A stretch of DNA of 64,000 nucleotides, taken from positions 46,666 through 110,665 of the forward strand of contig JABLTG010000048.1 of the NCBI GenBank assembly GCA_016618085.1, given 5' to 3'. This document shows, one piece after another, positions 48,528-57,247 of this stretch (positions are counted from its first letter, which is position 1; each line of letters begins with the position of its first letter). The translations under genes were made by a program, and so were the position numbers. Under the pieces are notes generated by a model. The model made no database searches. It saw only the letters and a program-made list of their open reading frames with translations, and had not been told where the DNA came from. Origin of the DNA: Neovahlkampfia damariscottae. Taxonomy: Eukaryota; Heterolobosea; Selenaionea; Neovahlkampfiida; Neovahlkampfiidae.

Positions 48528-50606
48528 TTACACAAATTTGAATTCCTTTAAAAAATGAGTAATCCCAAGACCAAAATTTCCTTCAATAATAGCTGAATTG
48601 ATACGTTGGGTCATGCTATAAATTTTAGACATTTCTTTGTGTTTTTGTTTGAAATTGTATTTTTCATTGTCAACAGAACATTGATTTATTTCGTTTTCTA
48701 TCATTGAAGCAATCAATTTAACTATCAAAGAAAATGATTGTTTTGTTTGAACATAAGAAGCAAAGACTTTCCTATGAGATGATCTTGCAGTTCTGTCATC
48801 AATAATTGATCTCAAATAATCTGCTTTAATAATTATCTTTGATTTTTAGATTTGATTTTCACTTACATTCACTAAAATAGATGACAATTCTTCGGAGATT
48901 TTTCTCAACATGCCAATCATCAATAACCAACTTTTTCGGTTTTCTGATTGTGCTTTTGGGTATAATTCAATTGTATTTTTATCACTCATTTTTAAATAGA
49001 AATCTATATAATCATCGATATCTTCATTTGCCCAATTAAAATAAATTCCTTTTTCTACTTGAATTTTTTGAATCATTTGTTCAATTTCTTTGACATCTAA
49101 ATTCTTTTCATCTTTTAATTTTCCCAGAGAATATCCCTTTTTATTCCATTGACAAAATAATTCCATCTCTTTAATACCTTCAATACCAATTTTTTTTGAA
49201 TTGAATATCTTCCATTTTTGAAGTACCTCAAAATTCTGCTGTAATAATTTTGATTTTGGATGGAATATAGTTTGATATTTTTCATAAAATTTGAAACAAT
49301 TTTGAAACGGACCAAATTCAAATTCCATCAAATTATAATTCAAAACCATGTAAACAAAGAGTTGTAAAACAGATTTAACAATATTTTCATCTACTTCTAA
49401 TAAATCCCCATGAGCTATTTTATCACGAATTCTGGCACCATCATAATGAACAAAAATATCATTCAATGCTGATACTATATTCTCACCTAGAAATTTTATC
49501 ATCTTATTCAAATTTCCATTTTCTAAAACCAGTGATAAAATGATGTCCAAAGTTGTGAATAGAACTCTAGATTGAGCCATTAACATTTCTTGAGGAAATT
49601 CATCATGAATTAAAACAAATATTCTTCTTAAACAATGCTCGAATTGTGGTAATATTAGTGTCAATGAGTTAATAAGCTTGTTGTTAAAAAATTCTTCGAA
49701 TGCTTGAAGAATAACATCTTGAGAATCAGGAATGATGAAATAACTACTTTTTAAAGCTTCATCAAAATTTTTCATGAAATCTATTTTATTGGTGAATAAA
49801 GACTTTTCAGTTTTTAATTCTTTCAATTTCAATGAAATCAACTTGATAGGTTGAATCTCTTTTTGGAAATATTCTTTTGACAATTTCACTGTTGAAATGA
49901 ATAATATAAATAAAAATGATGTAAAATCAGGATCAAATTCGTTGAAAGAAAGGAATCCATGCCACAAAATATTTCTTAAATTTAAACCTTCTGGTGGTCC
50001 AATGATTGTGGATATAAAAAATACAACATTCTCTCCAAACACATCATTAATTTCTTTTGACTCTAAAATATCACGTAAAATCGAAGGAATAGGTTTCTTA
50101 TTATCACATTTCATTGAAAAAACTGAACCTAAATATTTTTCAAAAATTGTTGATAAATTTAAGAAAGTTTGGTATGAATCAATTTTTGATTTTTGATGTT
50201 GTATATAAAGTTGAAATATTTTCTTTTTTAAGAATTTTAAAATGCGTTTTTATACCTCGTAATCAGTTTTTAATACATATTTGTAATAATTTTCGAATTC
50301 ATTTGTTGAAAAGTCCATGAAAGAACTTTTGAAGATTTTTCTTATAAAAATTGACCCTTGTGTTAAGTCTTTATGATTTTCTTTGATAAATAAAGTCCAA
50401 TTTATTAATCCATTTTTTATATAATTTGAGTTTGTAGGGTCAAGTGAAATGTCTTTTTCTGAAAATAATTTTGAAACGTAGTTAGACAAAGAAGTTGCTC
50501 CTTTGTATTTTTCAAAATTATCTTCAAATTGTTTGAGTTGTTTTTGAAGTTTATGAGATTCAGAAAAGTGAAGTAGAAGTTTGTGATGCTTTTCTGTCTT
50601 TGACAT
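48528..50606 (-). CDS. ERMARD-like protein (DUF4209)
   Basis: Three exons; introns near 48844-48873 and 50224-50256 restore the frame, giving ~670 residues. The middle holds the DUF4209 signature: FFISTIIGPPEGLNLRNILWHGFL, and later FEHCLRRIFVLIHDE and a second RIRDKIAHGDL motif. This domain occurs in ERMARD, an ER-associated protein in animals, and in many bacterial proteins of unknown function; the repeated RN..HG / RD..AHG motifs recall HEPN-type nuclease folds, which would fit an RNA-related role, but this is inference. I choose the ATG at 50604-50606 because TGACCAATCA follows immediately upstream (50607-50616); the frame is open to 50690, encoding a hydrophobic stretch that could be a membrane segment if a further start is used. 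Confidence 0.68.
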
Positions 50607-50616
50607 CTGACCAATC
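50607..50616 (-). promoter_or_regulatory. CCAAT element abutting the ERMARD-like start
   Basis: TGACCAATCA on the plus strand (TGATTGGTCA in gene orientation) directly touches the chosen ATG. Either the 5' UTR is almost nil or the true start is different. Confidence 0.45.
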
Positions 50617-50695
50617 AAAAAAATCTTGGATTTTGTTCTTTGAAAAGTAAGAACTGTAAAGAAAACAAGGAATAATTTAACATAAAGCATTCTTT

Positions 50696-51172
50696 TTATT
50701 CATCATTAATCTTTCTTTTGTCTAATTCTTCCAAAAATTCTTGAAATGAAGGTAGTTTAATATCTTCATTCACCGTCGTCAATTGATTCATCTCCTTTGG
50801 TTCTTTTTGTGTCGTTATAATTTGTTTCAAGTGATTTTCTGTAATTTCGACTTGCAAATTCGTTGTCAAGGTAGTCAATTCGTCATTCATTTTTTGTTGT
50901 TTTTCTATTTTTTGTGTTTTTGTTGTTTTTCTTTTGAATTTTTCGGTCAAGGTGTTTGGATCATAAAAATTAACATTTTTACCTTCCTTTAGTAAAGTTC
51001 CATGTACTGAGTAGTGATATGGCCATTTTGCAATGCCTAAAGATGCTAAATTCTCTTTCAACCGCCTTTTTGTAATGTTTAAATACAAACAAGCAATGTC
51101 AACTGGGTACTGATAGTATTTTGACAACTCTTCTTCTGTGAAAATCTGTGGCTGTTTTTCTGTTTTCGACAT
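50696..51172 (-). CDS. RWP-RK domain transcription factor
   Basis: Single exon, 158 residues. Residues ~18-60 match an RWP-RK domain: YYQYPVDIACLYLNITKRRL, KENLASLGIAKWPYHY; the eponymous RWPxRK appears as KWPYHY, a weaker form. RWP-RK proteins are DNA-binding factors best known in plants and algae (nitrogen response, gametogenesis), and also occur in slime moulds and other protists. The rest is charged, with T/Q/E-rich segments and a C-terminal helix (FQEFLEELDKRK). The ORF sits 89 bp after the ERMARD-like gene in the same direction. Its N-terminal MSKTEK equals that of the neighbour, without further similarity. Confidence 0.72.
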   Translation of the reverse strand: MSKTEKQPQIFTEEELSKYYQYPVDIACLYLNITKRRLKENLASLGIAKWPYHYSVHGTLLKEGKNVNFYDPNTLTEKFKRKTTKTQKIEKQQKMNDELTTLTTNLQVEITENHLKQIITTQKEPKEMNQLTTVNEDIKLPSFQEFLEELDKRKINDE

Positions 51173-51484
51173 GTGTTAGGTTTAGTTTGGAATTTCCAAT
51201 TGTAGACAATTTCGCTTTGGTTGGTGGAAATTATCCAATAACAAATCAAATGAATCCACAGTATAAATTTTAAGCAGTGTTTTTGCAAATTTCCAACATT
51301 TTTGTATTTTTTGAACTGCTTTTTTTGGATGTAAATATGCACAAAAAGAGGCAACATTGAGCAGCAAAATTTCAGAAAAAAATTGGTCAAATCCTTCACA
51401 CAAACAAATTTAATCCACATTTCAAATCTATATTTTTAAATTAGTTTTTATTGCATTCAGATACTTTTATTATAATTCAACTAA
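51173..51484. other. Spacer between RWP-RK gene and tRNA-Leu
   Basis: 312 bp. CCAAT-type motifs at ~51196 and in the stretch 51218-51240 precede the RWP-RK gene on the minus strand. No other gene seen. Confidence 0.45.
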
Positions 51485-51566
51485 GGCAGCTTGGTCGAGA
51501 GGTCTAAGACGTAACACTCAAGTTGTTATTCCTTCGGGAGCGTGGGTTCGAACCCCACAGCTGTCA
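51485..51566 (+). tRNA. tRNA-Leu (anticodon CAA)
   Basis: 82 nt with long variable arm. The acceptor 5' strand GGCAGCT (51485-51491) pairs with AGCTGTC (51559-51565, one G-U), discriminator A. The D arm has GGTCGAGAGGTCTAAGAC; the anticodon stem TAACA/TGTTA encloses loop CTCAAGT (anticodon CAA); the variable arm is TTCC-TTC-GGGAG-like; the T arm GTGGG-TTCGAAC-CCCAC is perfect. No intron, no encoded CCA. A T-run about three bases after the 3' end fits a Pol III terminator. Confidence 0.95.
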
Positions 51567-51601
51567 AATTTTTTAAATTCCAAAAATTGAAAACAAAATA
51601 A

Positions 51602-53153
51602 GTTTGCTTAACAGCAATTGAAACCTCACATTCTGCTGCTTGTTACGGCTACATCAATGAAAAATATGTTTTAGACTTTGATATTTTATCAGTTCTTGCT
51701 AAAAACAATGTAAAATATTTTAAAAAAGAAGTAGAGAGCGGAGAAAGGTTTTTAATGATAAAAACAACATTATAGAATTTGTAAAGAAAAATCCATCAGT
51801 TTATTATTCTTTTTCGGAAATTTATCAAGAAAATGAAGACGTTGGAATGGCAATCATGAAATTCCATCCATACTTTTATCCAACATTACATCCAAAGTTA
51901 AGATCTAATAAAGAATTAGCACTACTTGGTGTGAAGTTCAATGGATCATTTTTATTCAAAGCAAGTGATGAATTAAAGAATGATGAAGATGTTGTCATTG
52001 AAGCAGTAAAACAGAATGTGAATGTTTATCCATATTGCTCTTTGAATTTAAAAAAGTCAAAGAATTTTTATTTTAAATTAAATGCTAATAAGAAATTCTT
52101 TGATGACTATGATTTAATGTTGGATGCATGCAAAGAATCTCGTGAAAATTTCATTTATGCAACTGAAAAATTACGAAGCAATATGGATTTGGCAAAAGTT
52201 GCAATTTCAGAATATCCTCAAGCCTTTTCTGCTGTGTTGAATAAAACTGATGAAATTTCAATTTTCGCCATTGAAAAATCTGGATTGAATCTCAAGTATT
52301 GTTCAGACAAAATTAAAAATGATCGAAATATAGTGAAGAATGCAATTGAAAAATTGGGTGATTCTTTCATTCATGCTTCTGAAAAACTCAGAGATGATGA
52401 AAAATTGGCAAGAATTGCAATTGAAAAATCTCCATTTCTGTTCAAGTTTGTTTCAAAGAGATTAAAGAATTTGGAAGAACTATCAAGATTTGCCATTAAA
52501 CTTCAATCAGAAAATATCAAATATACAACTTGTGAAAAAATTAAAAATGAAAAAGATTTGTAGATGGATATATTGTCAAATAATGGAGATTTGATGTATT
52601 TTTCTCCAAAAGAATTTGAACAGTTTCCTGAATTATCAATTCTTGCCATACAAAAATCAAATTATGCACAAGCGGCTTATGAAAATATTGAAAGATAACA
52701 GAAAAATAATTTTAGTTTTTGTCACTACATTCCCTGAAGAATCATTTCCATATTTATCCGAAGAATATCAAGGAGATAAAAAATTAGCTTTCAAATCTGT
52801 TGAAGTTTGTGGAAGAAATTTAAAATTTTGTTCAAAACAGTTAAAAGAAGATAAAGATGAAGTTTTAAAAGCAGTACAAAATTATGGACCTGCTCTTCAA
52901 TATGCATCCATTAAATTAAGAAATGATAAAGAAATAGTTCTAGAATCTATTGGACCTGAATATGATCATATATTGTATGCATCAAAATTATTAAGATAGA
53001 GATATTTTATTGAAAACAATGAGACTTGGTAATAGAAACCATCTTCCAAATGATATTGAATGTTGTTGGATAGAATCATATCATCATAAATTGATTCGTG
53101 AAATTACATCAAGTTTTAACATTTCCTTTCATTTTCAATACTCAGATTTCTAA
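51602..53153 (+). pseudogene. DUF4116-repeat protein, decayed
   Basis: Repeats of ~45-50 residues with the DUF4116 pattern run through the whole stretch: DEDVVIEAVKQNVNVYPYCS, DYDLMLDACKESRENFIYATEKL, DRNIVKNAIEKLGDSFIHASEKL, DKDEVLKAVQNYGPALQYASIKL. The reading frame is broken at least four times: frameshifts near 51735-51770, ~52697 and ~52996, and an in-frame TAG at 52561-52563. None can be repaired by a GT-AG intron, and TAG is a normal stop elsewhere in this window. No start codon is found at the 5' end. DUF4116 proteins form large families in some protists; function unknown. It lies between tRNA-Leu and DNAJC17, 7 nt from the latter's stop. Confidence 0.8.
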
Positions 53154-53160
53154 TTGAATT

Positions 53161-53931
53161 TTATTGTTGTTCCATTTCTTTTTTCAATTTTTCATTTAAT
53201 TTTTGTCTTTCTGCTGCTTGTCTCAATTTCATCATGGTTATATTTTCATAATTCAAATGGTCTTCTTTAATTTCTTCTTTTTTTACATTTTGGTATTTAA
53301 TTTCAAAAATATAATGTTCTGATTCTTTCCAATTGAATCTAGATGCTGCAAGTGCACTTTCAGGTTTTTTAAAAGAGATTATGGCACTTCTAGATCCTTT
53401 CTTTTTTATAACATGTTCAATTTCACCAAATTTTGAAAAAATTTGATTCAACATTTGTTCATCAATTGATTTTTCAGTTTTTTCCCATTTAACTTTGATG
53501 ATTTCATTATTTGCCTCTGAAGTTGAAATTGGAGTAGATTTTTGTTCAGATTTTTTGTACAGTCTTTCATATCCATCTGTTTTTAATTTTTCTATGTCAG
53601 TTTTATCAGTTTTTGGTTTCTTGGCAAATGATTCTCGTTTTTCTAATTCTTCTCTTAATTTTCTTTTATGAGAATCCATAGCTTGAAGTCTTTCTTGATG
53701 ATGTTCTTTTGCTTTATATTTTAAATCAATTTTCGCTTTCAGATTTTTATCTTTTAACACCGAATACGCTTTATTGATTTCTGAAAATTTTTCGTTTGCA
53801 TTTTCTTCAGTGGAGACATCAGGATGATATATTTTTGATAATTTGAAATAACTTGATCTTATTTCACTATCATTAGCTCCATATTTCAATTTTAAAATAC
53901 CATAGTAATCTACATCGTCCTCAATACTCAT
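53161..53931 (-). CDS. DNAJC17: DNAJC17 / Cwf23-like J-domain splicing factor
   Basis: Single exon, 256 residues. Residues ~8-70 are a J domain with DYYGILKLKYGANDSEIR, the HPD motif (IYHPDVS), and the SEINKAYSVLKD helix. A charged coiled-coil helix follows (KAKEHHQERLQAMDSHKRKL). Residues ~150-235 are an RRM-like domain (IKVKWEKTEKSIDEQML, FGEIEHVIKKKGSRSAIISFKKPESALAA). J domain plus charged helix plus RRM is the architecture of DNAJC17 and yeast Cwf23/Cwc23, a spliceosome-associated Hsp40. The ATG at 53929-53931 starts just before the J domain; an ATTGGTA lies 10 bp upstream. Confidence 0.88.
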   Translation of the reverse strand: MSIEDDVDYYGILKLKYGANDSEIRSSYFKLSKIYHPDVSTEENANEKFSEINKAYSVLKDKNLKAKIDLKYKAKEHHQERLQAMDSHKRKLREELEKRESFAKKPKTDKTDIEKLKTDGYERLYKKSEQKSTPISTSEANNEIIKVKWEKTEKSIDEQMLNQIFSKFGEIEHVIKKKGSRSAIISFKKPESALAASRFNWKESEHYIFEIKYQNVKKEEIKEDHLNYENITMMKLRQAAERQKLNEKLKKEMEQQ

Positions 53932-54000
53932 TTTGTTTTTATTGGTAGTTTTTTTTAATTGAAGAAAGAATAGGTTTAATTGGATAATTTTACACTTGAA

Positions 54001-55564
54001 TGTTTTCAAGACAAGCGTTAATTTTGCTGCTGGCTTTGGCCTGTTCCAGTGTTATTGTCTTATTTGATGATCAAATTAATTTAAAACATTACTTGACTTA
54101 CTTGTCCGATCCCATAAAACCATCAAAAGAAAAACCAAAACCTCCTCCACCTTCAAATTTAAATGAAACCTCTTTGATAATTCCAGTCCAAAAAATGAAA
54201 AGAAAAACATCAACTGTATATTATATTGAAATGAAATCATCTTCAAAAACTTTAAAATTTGCTCTGGATTCAGGTTTATTTTACTTAACAAAAATTAACT
54301 TTTTTTTAAAGTCAGTACAAATGAAAATTATTATTATAATATCCTAATGATATGTTGTTCTGATACCAAGAAAGAAGATTGTATACCCAGAATTTCATGT
54401 TTGAATGGTAGTTTTTTTTTAAAATTTAAATTTGTTTTTAGAAACCAAAATGTCGGAAGTTATGATCATTGATAATCATATTCAACCAGTTTTAGCAACT
54501 AAATATCCTCACATTCATCATGAAAAAGTATTTTCATTTTTTTTTTTAACCTTTAGTTTTCAATCGGAGATCTATTTTTTTCAAAAAACAAAACTGTTTT
54601 AATCAATGCAATTGACACTAATAGTGATTATTGGAATGGTTTAGATGGAAGTATAGGATTAGGTTATCCAAAAAAAGCAAAAGAAACTTCAATTTTTCAA
54701 TTGATAAAATTCAATTATGAATACTATCAACAATTTGCATTAGATTTTACATTACCAAATCATGGAAAAATGATTTTTGGACCAGCACTCAAAGATTATA
54801 AATTTTCTCTTGAAGATATTTTATGGAGTGAAAAACAGTTCAAACATACAAATTGGTTACAAACAAATGCAGGATTGATTCAATCTTTAGTTATTTATGA
54901 TTTTTCATTTTGTGGAACAAATTTATTCTCAAATTATTCATCAAATTGGCAAGCTTCAATTAATACATTAATTGATGGAATTGCAGTTCCTCAAGAATTT
55001 TACAAAATGATTATGAGTTGGATACAAGAACGAAATATTTCATCAAATTTTGATCCAGTATTAGAGTTTCAATTATCACCAAAAGTAAATTCATTCAAAT
55101 TTAAAATACCAATTTCTCATCTTTATGATAATGAAACTGGTAAATTGATGATTTATTCATCTGGAAAAATGAAATATCATTTCTCAAGTTTAGTTGGTGT
55201 TCCAGTTGGTGATCCTTTGATTGAACTTGGAACAAAGTTTCTTGAGTTGTATTACACAGTATTTGATATTGAAAATCATAGAATTGGTTTTTATCCTTCA
55301 AACTTTACTTATACTGATACTGTTTGTCAATCTAATGAAAAGAAATGTTTTGGATTACAAGAGTATTATGCAGCTGGTAATGTTTGTATTGATCCTAAGT
55401 GTTCTGATTATATGTTTCAATATTTGGATCATATCACCAAACAATGCTATTTTTCTTGGGAAATTTATTTCATATTTGGATCATTGGTTTTGATTTTTGC
55501 TTTTGTTGAATTATTTTTATTTGAGGCCTATAAAAGAGTTAGTGTTTATCTGGAAAATGATTAA
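54001..55564 (+). CDS. Membrane-anchored pepsin-like protein, active sites degenerate
   Basis: Four exons (introns near 54278-54312, 54413-54442 and 54528-54556), ~485 residues. An N-terminal hydrophobic segment (ALILLLALACSSVIVLF) acts as signal. The fold is that of A1 aspartyl proteases: VYYIEMKSSSKTLKFALDS where pepsins have the first DTG, GLDGSIGLGYP, then the second lobe with STTVDxx replaced by NTLIDGIAVPQEFY, and YTVFDIENHRIGFYPS near the end. The first site reads DSVST after splicing and the second LIDGIA, so both DTG triads are lost and proteolysis is doubtful. Several N-glycosylation sites, a cysteine cluster, and a C-terminal membrane helix (IYFIFGSLVLIFAFVELFLF) complete it. Probably a secretory-pathway receptor or binding protein; inference. 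Confidence 0.72.
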
Positions 55565-55657
55565 AAAAATTTGTTGAAAAAAAAAAAGTTTTTTTTGTGG
55601 CTTTCGAAGAATTATTAAATTTGAACATCAATTACGGAAAAATACTCAATGGTTTTA

Positions 55658-55684
55658 ATTGGTCCTATTTTCTTTGACCAATCA
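55658..55684. promoter_or_regulatory. Inverted ATTGGTC / GACCAATCA pair
   Basis: ATTGGTC at 55658-55664 and TGACCAATCA at 55675-55684 face each other across 10 bp; the ATG of the next gene is 25 bp downstream. Confidence 0.5.
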
Positions 55685-55709
55685 ATATTATTCTTTGACC
55701 TAATTTAAG

Positions 55710-57237
55710 ATGAAGACTATTTGCTTGCTCCTTTTCACTTTGGCTTGTGCTATATTTGCTCACACACATAAAGAAGTATTAAGAAAGAATATTCATGCAA
55801 AATACCGTTACTCTGTTCAATTAGATTCAAACTACACTCTTCTATGGACTTTATCAAATAACAACCGCTCAATTAATTTTGCTATTGATTGTAGAACAAC
55901 AGGTTGGGTTGGAGTAGGTTTTAGTTTACATGGAAAAATGCCAACTTCAGATTTTTTTATGACATATATTGATTCAAAGGGAAAAATTCATGCTTCTGAC
56001 AGATATGCTTTTAGTCGATCAGAACCACAAACAGATGAAGAACTTGGTGGTACAAATGACTTTAAATTGATCAGATCAAGAGAAGGTGATTTATATTTTT
56101 TACTAACAACCTAATAAAGAAAATGGAAGATACTTGGTTGAATTTTCAAGAGATGTTGTAACAAAAGACAGATTTGATGTACCTATTCAAATAGAAGGAC
56201 ATACAAATATAATTTGGGCTTACAGTTTCACAAAACCAACAAACCTTGGAGATCCTTTAAGAATGCACAATAGATTCGGATCTACAGAAGTTGTTTTTGG
56301 ACAACCATCCAGAGAAGAACCGTTACCTGATAAGGACATTGTTAAAACAACTATTCAAGTCCAAAATCATAAACTTACCAGAGAACATACTCAATACATA
56401 TGCAAAAATTTCAAATACTCAGAATTAGGTTTAGATATTGAAAGCCACGCTGTAAGACATGCTCCTATCATTGATAATGCTCAAGTCTTACATCACATGA
56501 TTATTTATGAATGTGCTCATGAAGTCAACACAAGTGCTCCAATTTTTGAATGTATGGATGATATGCCAAAAGTGAGGTTATTTTATCGTCTAATTTTTCT
56601 TAAGTGTAATATGGTATTTGGATGGGCTGTTGGGTCAAAGGCTTTTTCAACACCAAAAGAAGCAGGATTTCGTATTGCAGGAAAAAGGTATGATAACTTT
56701 GTTTTGCAAATCCATTATGATAATCCAGATACAATACCAGGGCATGTTGATTCATCAGGAATGATGATTTATTCAACTAAACATTTTCGTAGATATGATG
56801 CTGGTGTATTGACACTTGGTGTTCCAATGGGTCAAATTCGAATCCCTCCAAAAAAACCTCATTCTTCCATTTCTAATCTTTGCCAAAATACTTGTTCAAA
56901 AGATAAATTTTACATATTTGGATATTCTTTTCATATGCATCTGATTGGGTATGACATTGAAACAAGATTGTTCAGAAATGGAAGAGAAAATATTTTAATT
57001 GAAAATAGGGATTTTCATTTTGACAGACAAGAAACTGTTGCTGTTAAGAATTATATAGAAGTTCAAAAAGATGATTTCTTTTTTACTAAATGTGTGTATA
57101 ATTCAATGAATAGAACAGAAATTACTAAAGGAGGATATCCATCAAGAGAAGAAATGTGCTACAACTTCATTTCATTTTATCCAAAAAGTCATGGACCAGC
57201 ACATTGCTATGGAAGAAATTGCAGATTATTTGATTAA
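55710..57237 (+). CDS. DOMON plus copper type II monooxygenase (DBH/MOXD1-like)
   Basis: Secreted or luminal protein with signal peptide (ICLLLFTLACAIFA), ~485 residues. A DOMON domain comes first (YTLLWTLSNNNRSINFAIDCRTTGWVGVGFS, then FMTYIDSKGKIHASDRYAF). An intron at ~56086-56119 with a TACTAAC branch leads on to VEFSRDVVTKDRFD and HTNIIWAYSF. The monooxygenase domains have QVLHHMIIYEC (copper histidines), FGWAVGSKAF, NFVLQIHYDNP, YSFHMHLIGY (HxH copper site) and GGYPSREEMCYNFISFYP (methionine ligand), as in dopamine beta-hydroxylase and MOXD1. Copper-dependent hydroxylation is likely; the substrate is unknown. A 33-nt stop-free intron at 56572-56604 probably interrupts the frame (see findings). 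Confidence 0.88.
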
Positions 57238-57247
57238 ACATCTTTTA

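Noticed and set aside
50606-51172. Shared MSKTEK N-terminus of two neighbouring genes as a tandem duplication
   Set aside because: Similarity stops after six residues and the flanking bases differ; chance or convergent start context.
52561-52563. In-frame TAG in the DUF4116 protein as a reassigned codon
   Set aside because: TAG ends LKR/SDH (16694-16696) and the TPR-MYND gene in good context, and the DUF4116 frame has frameshifts as well, so it is a pseudogene rather than a code change.
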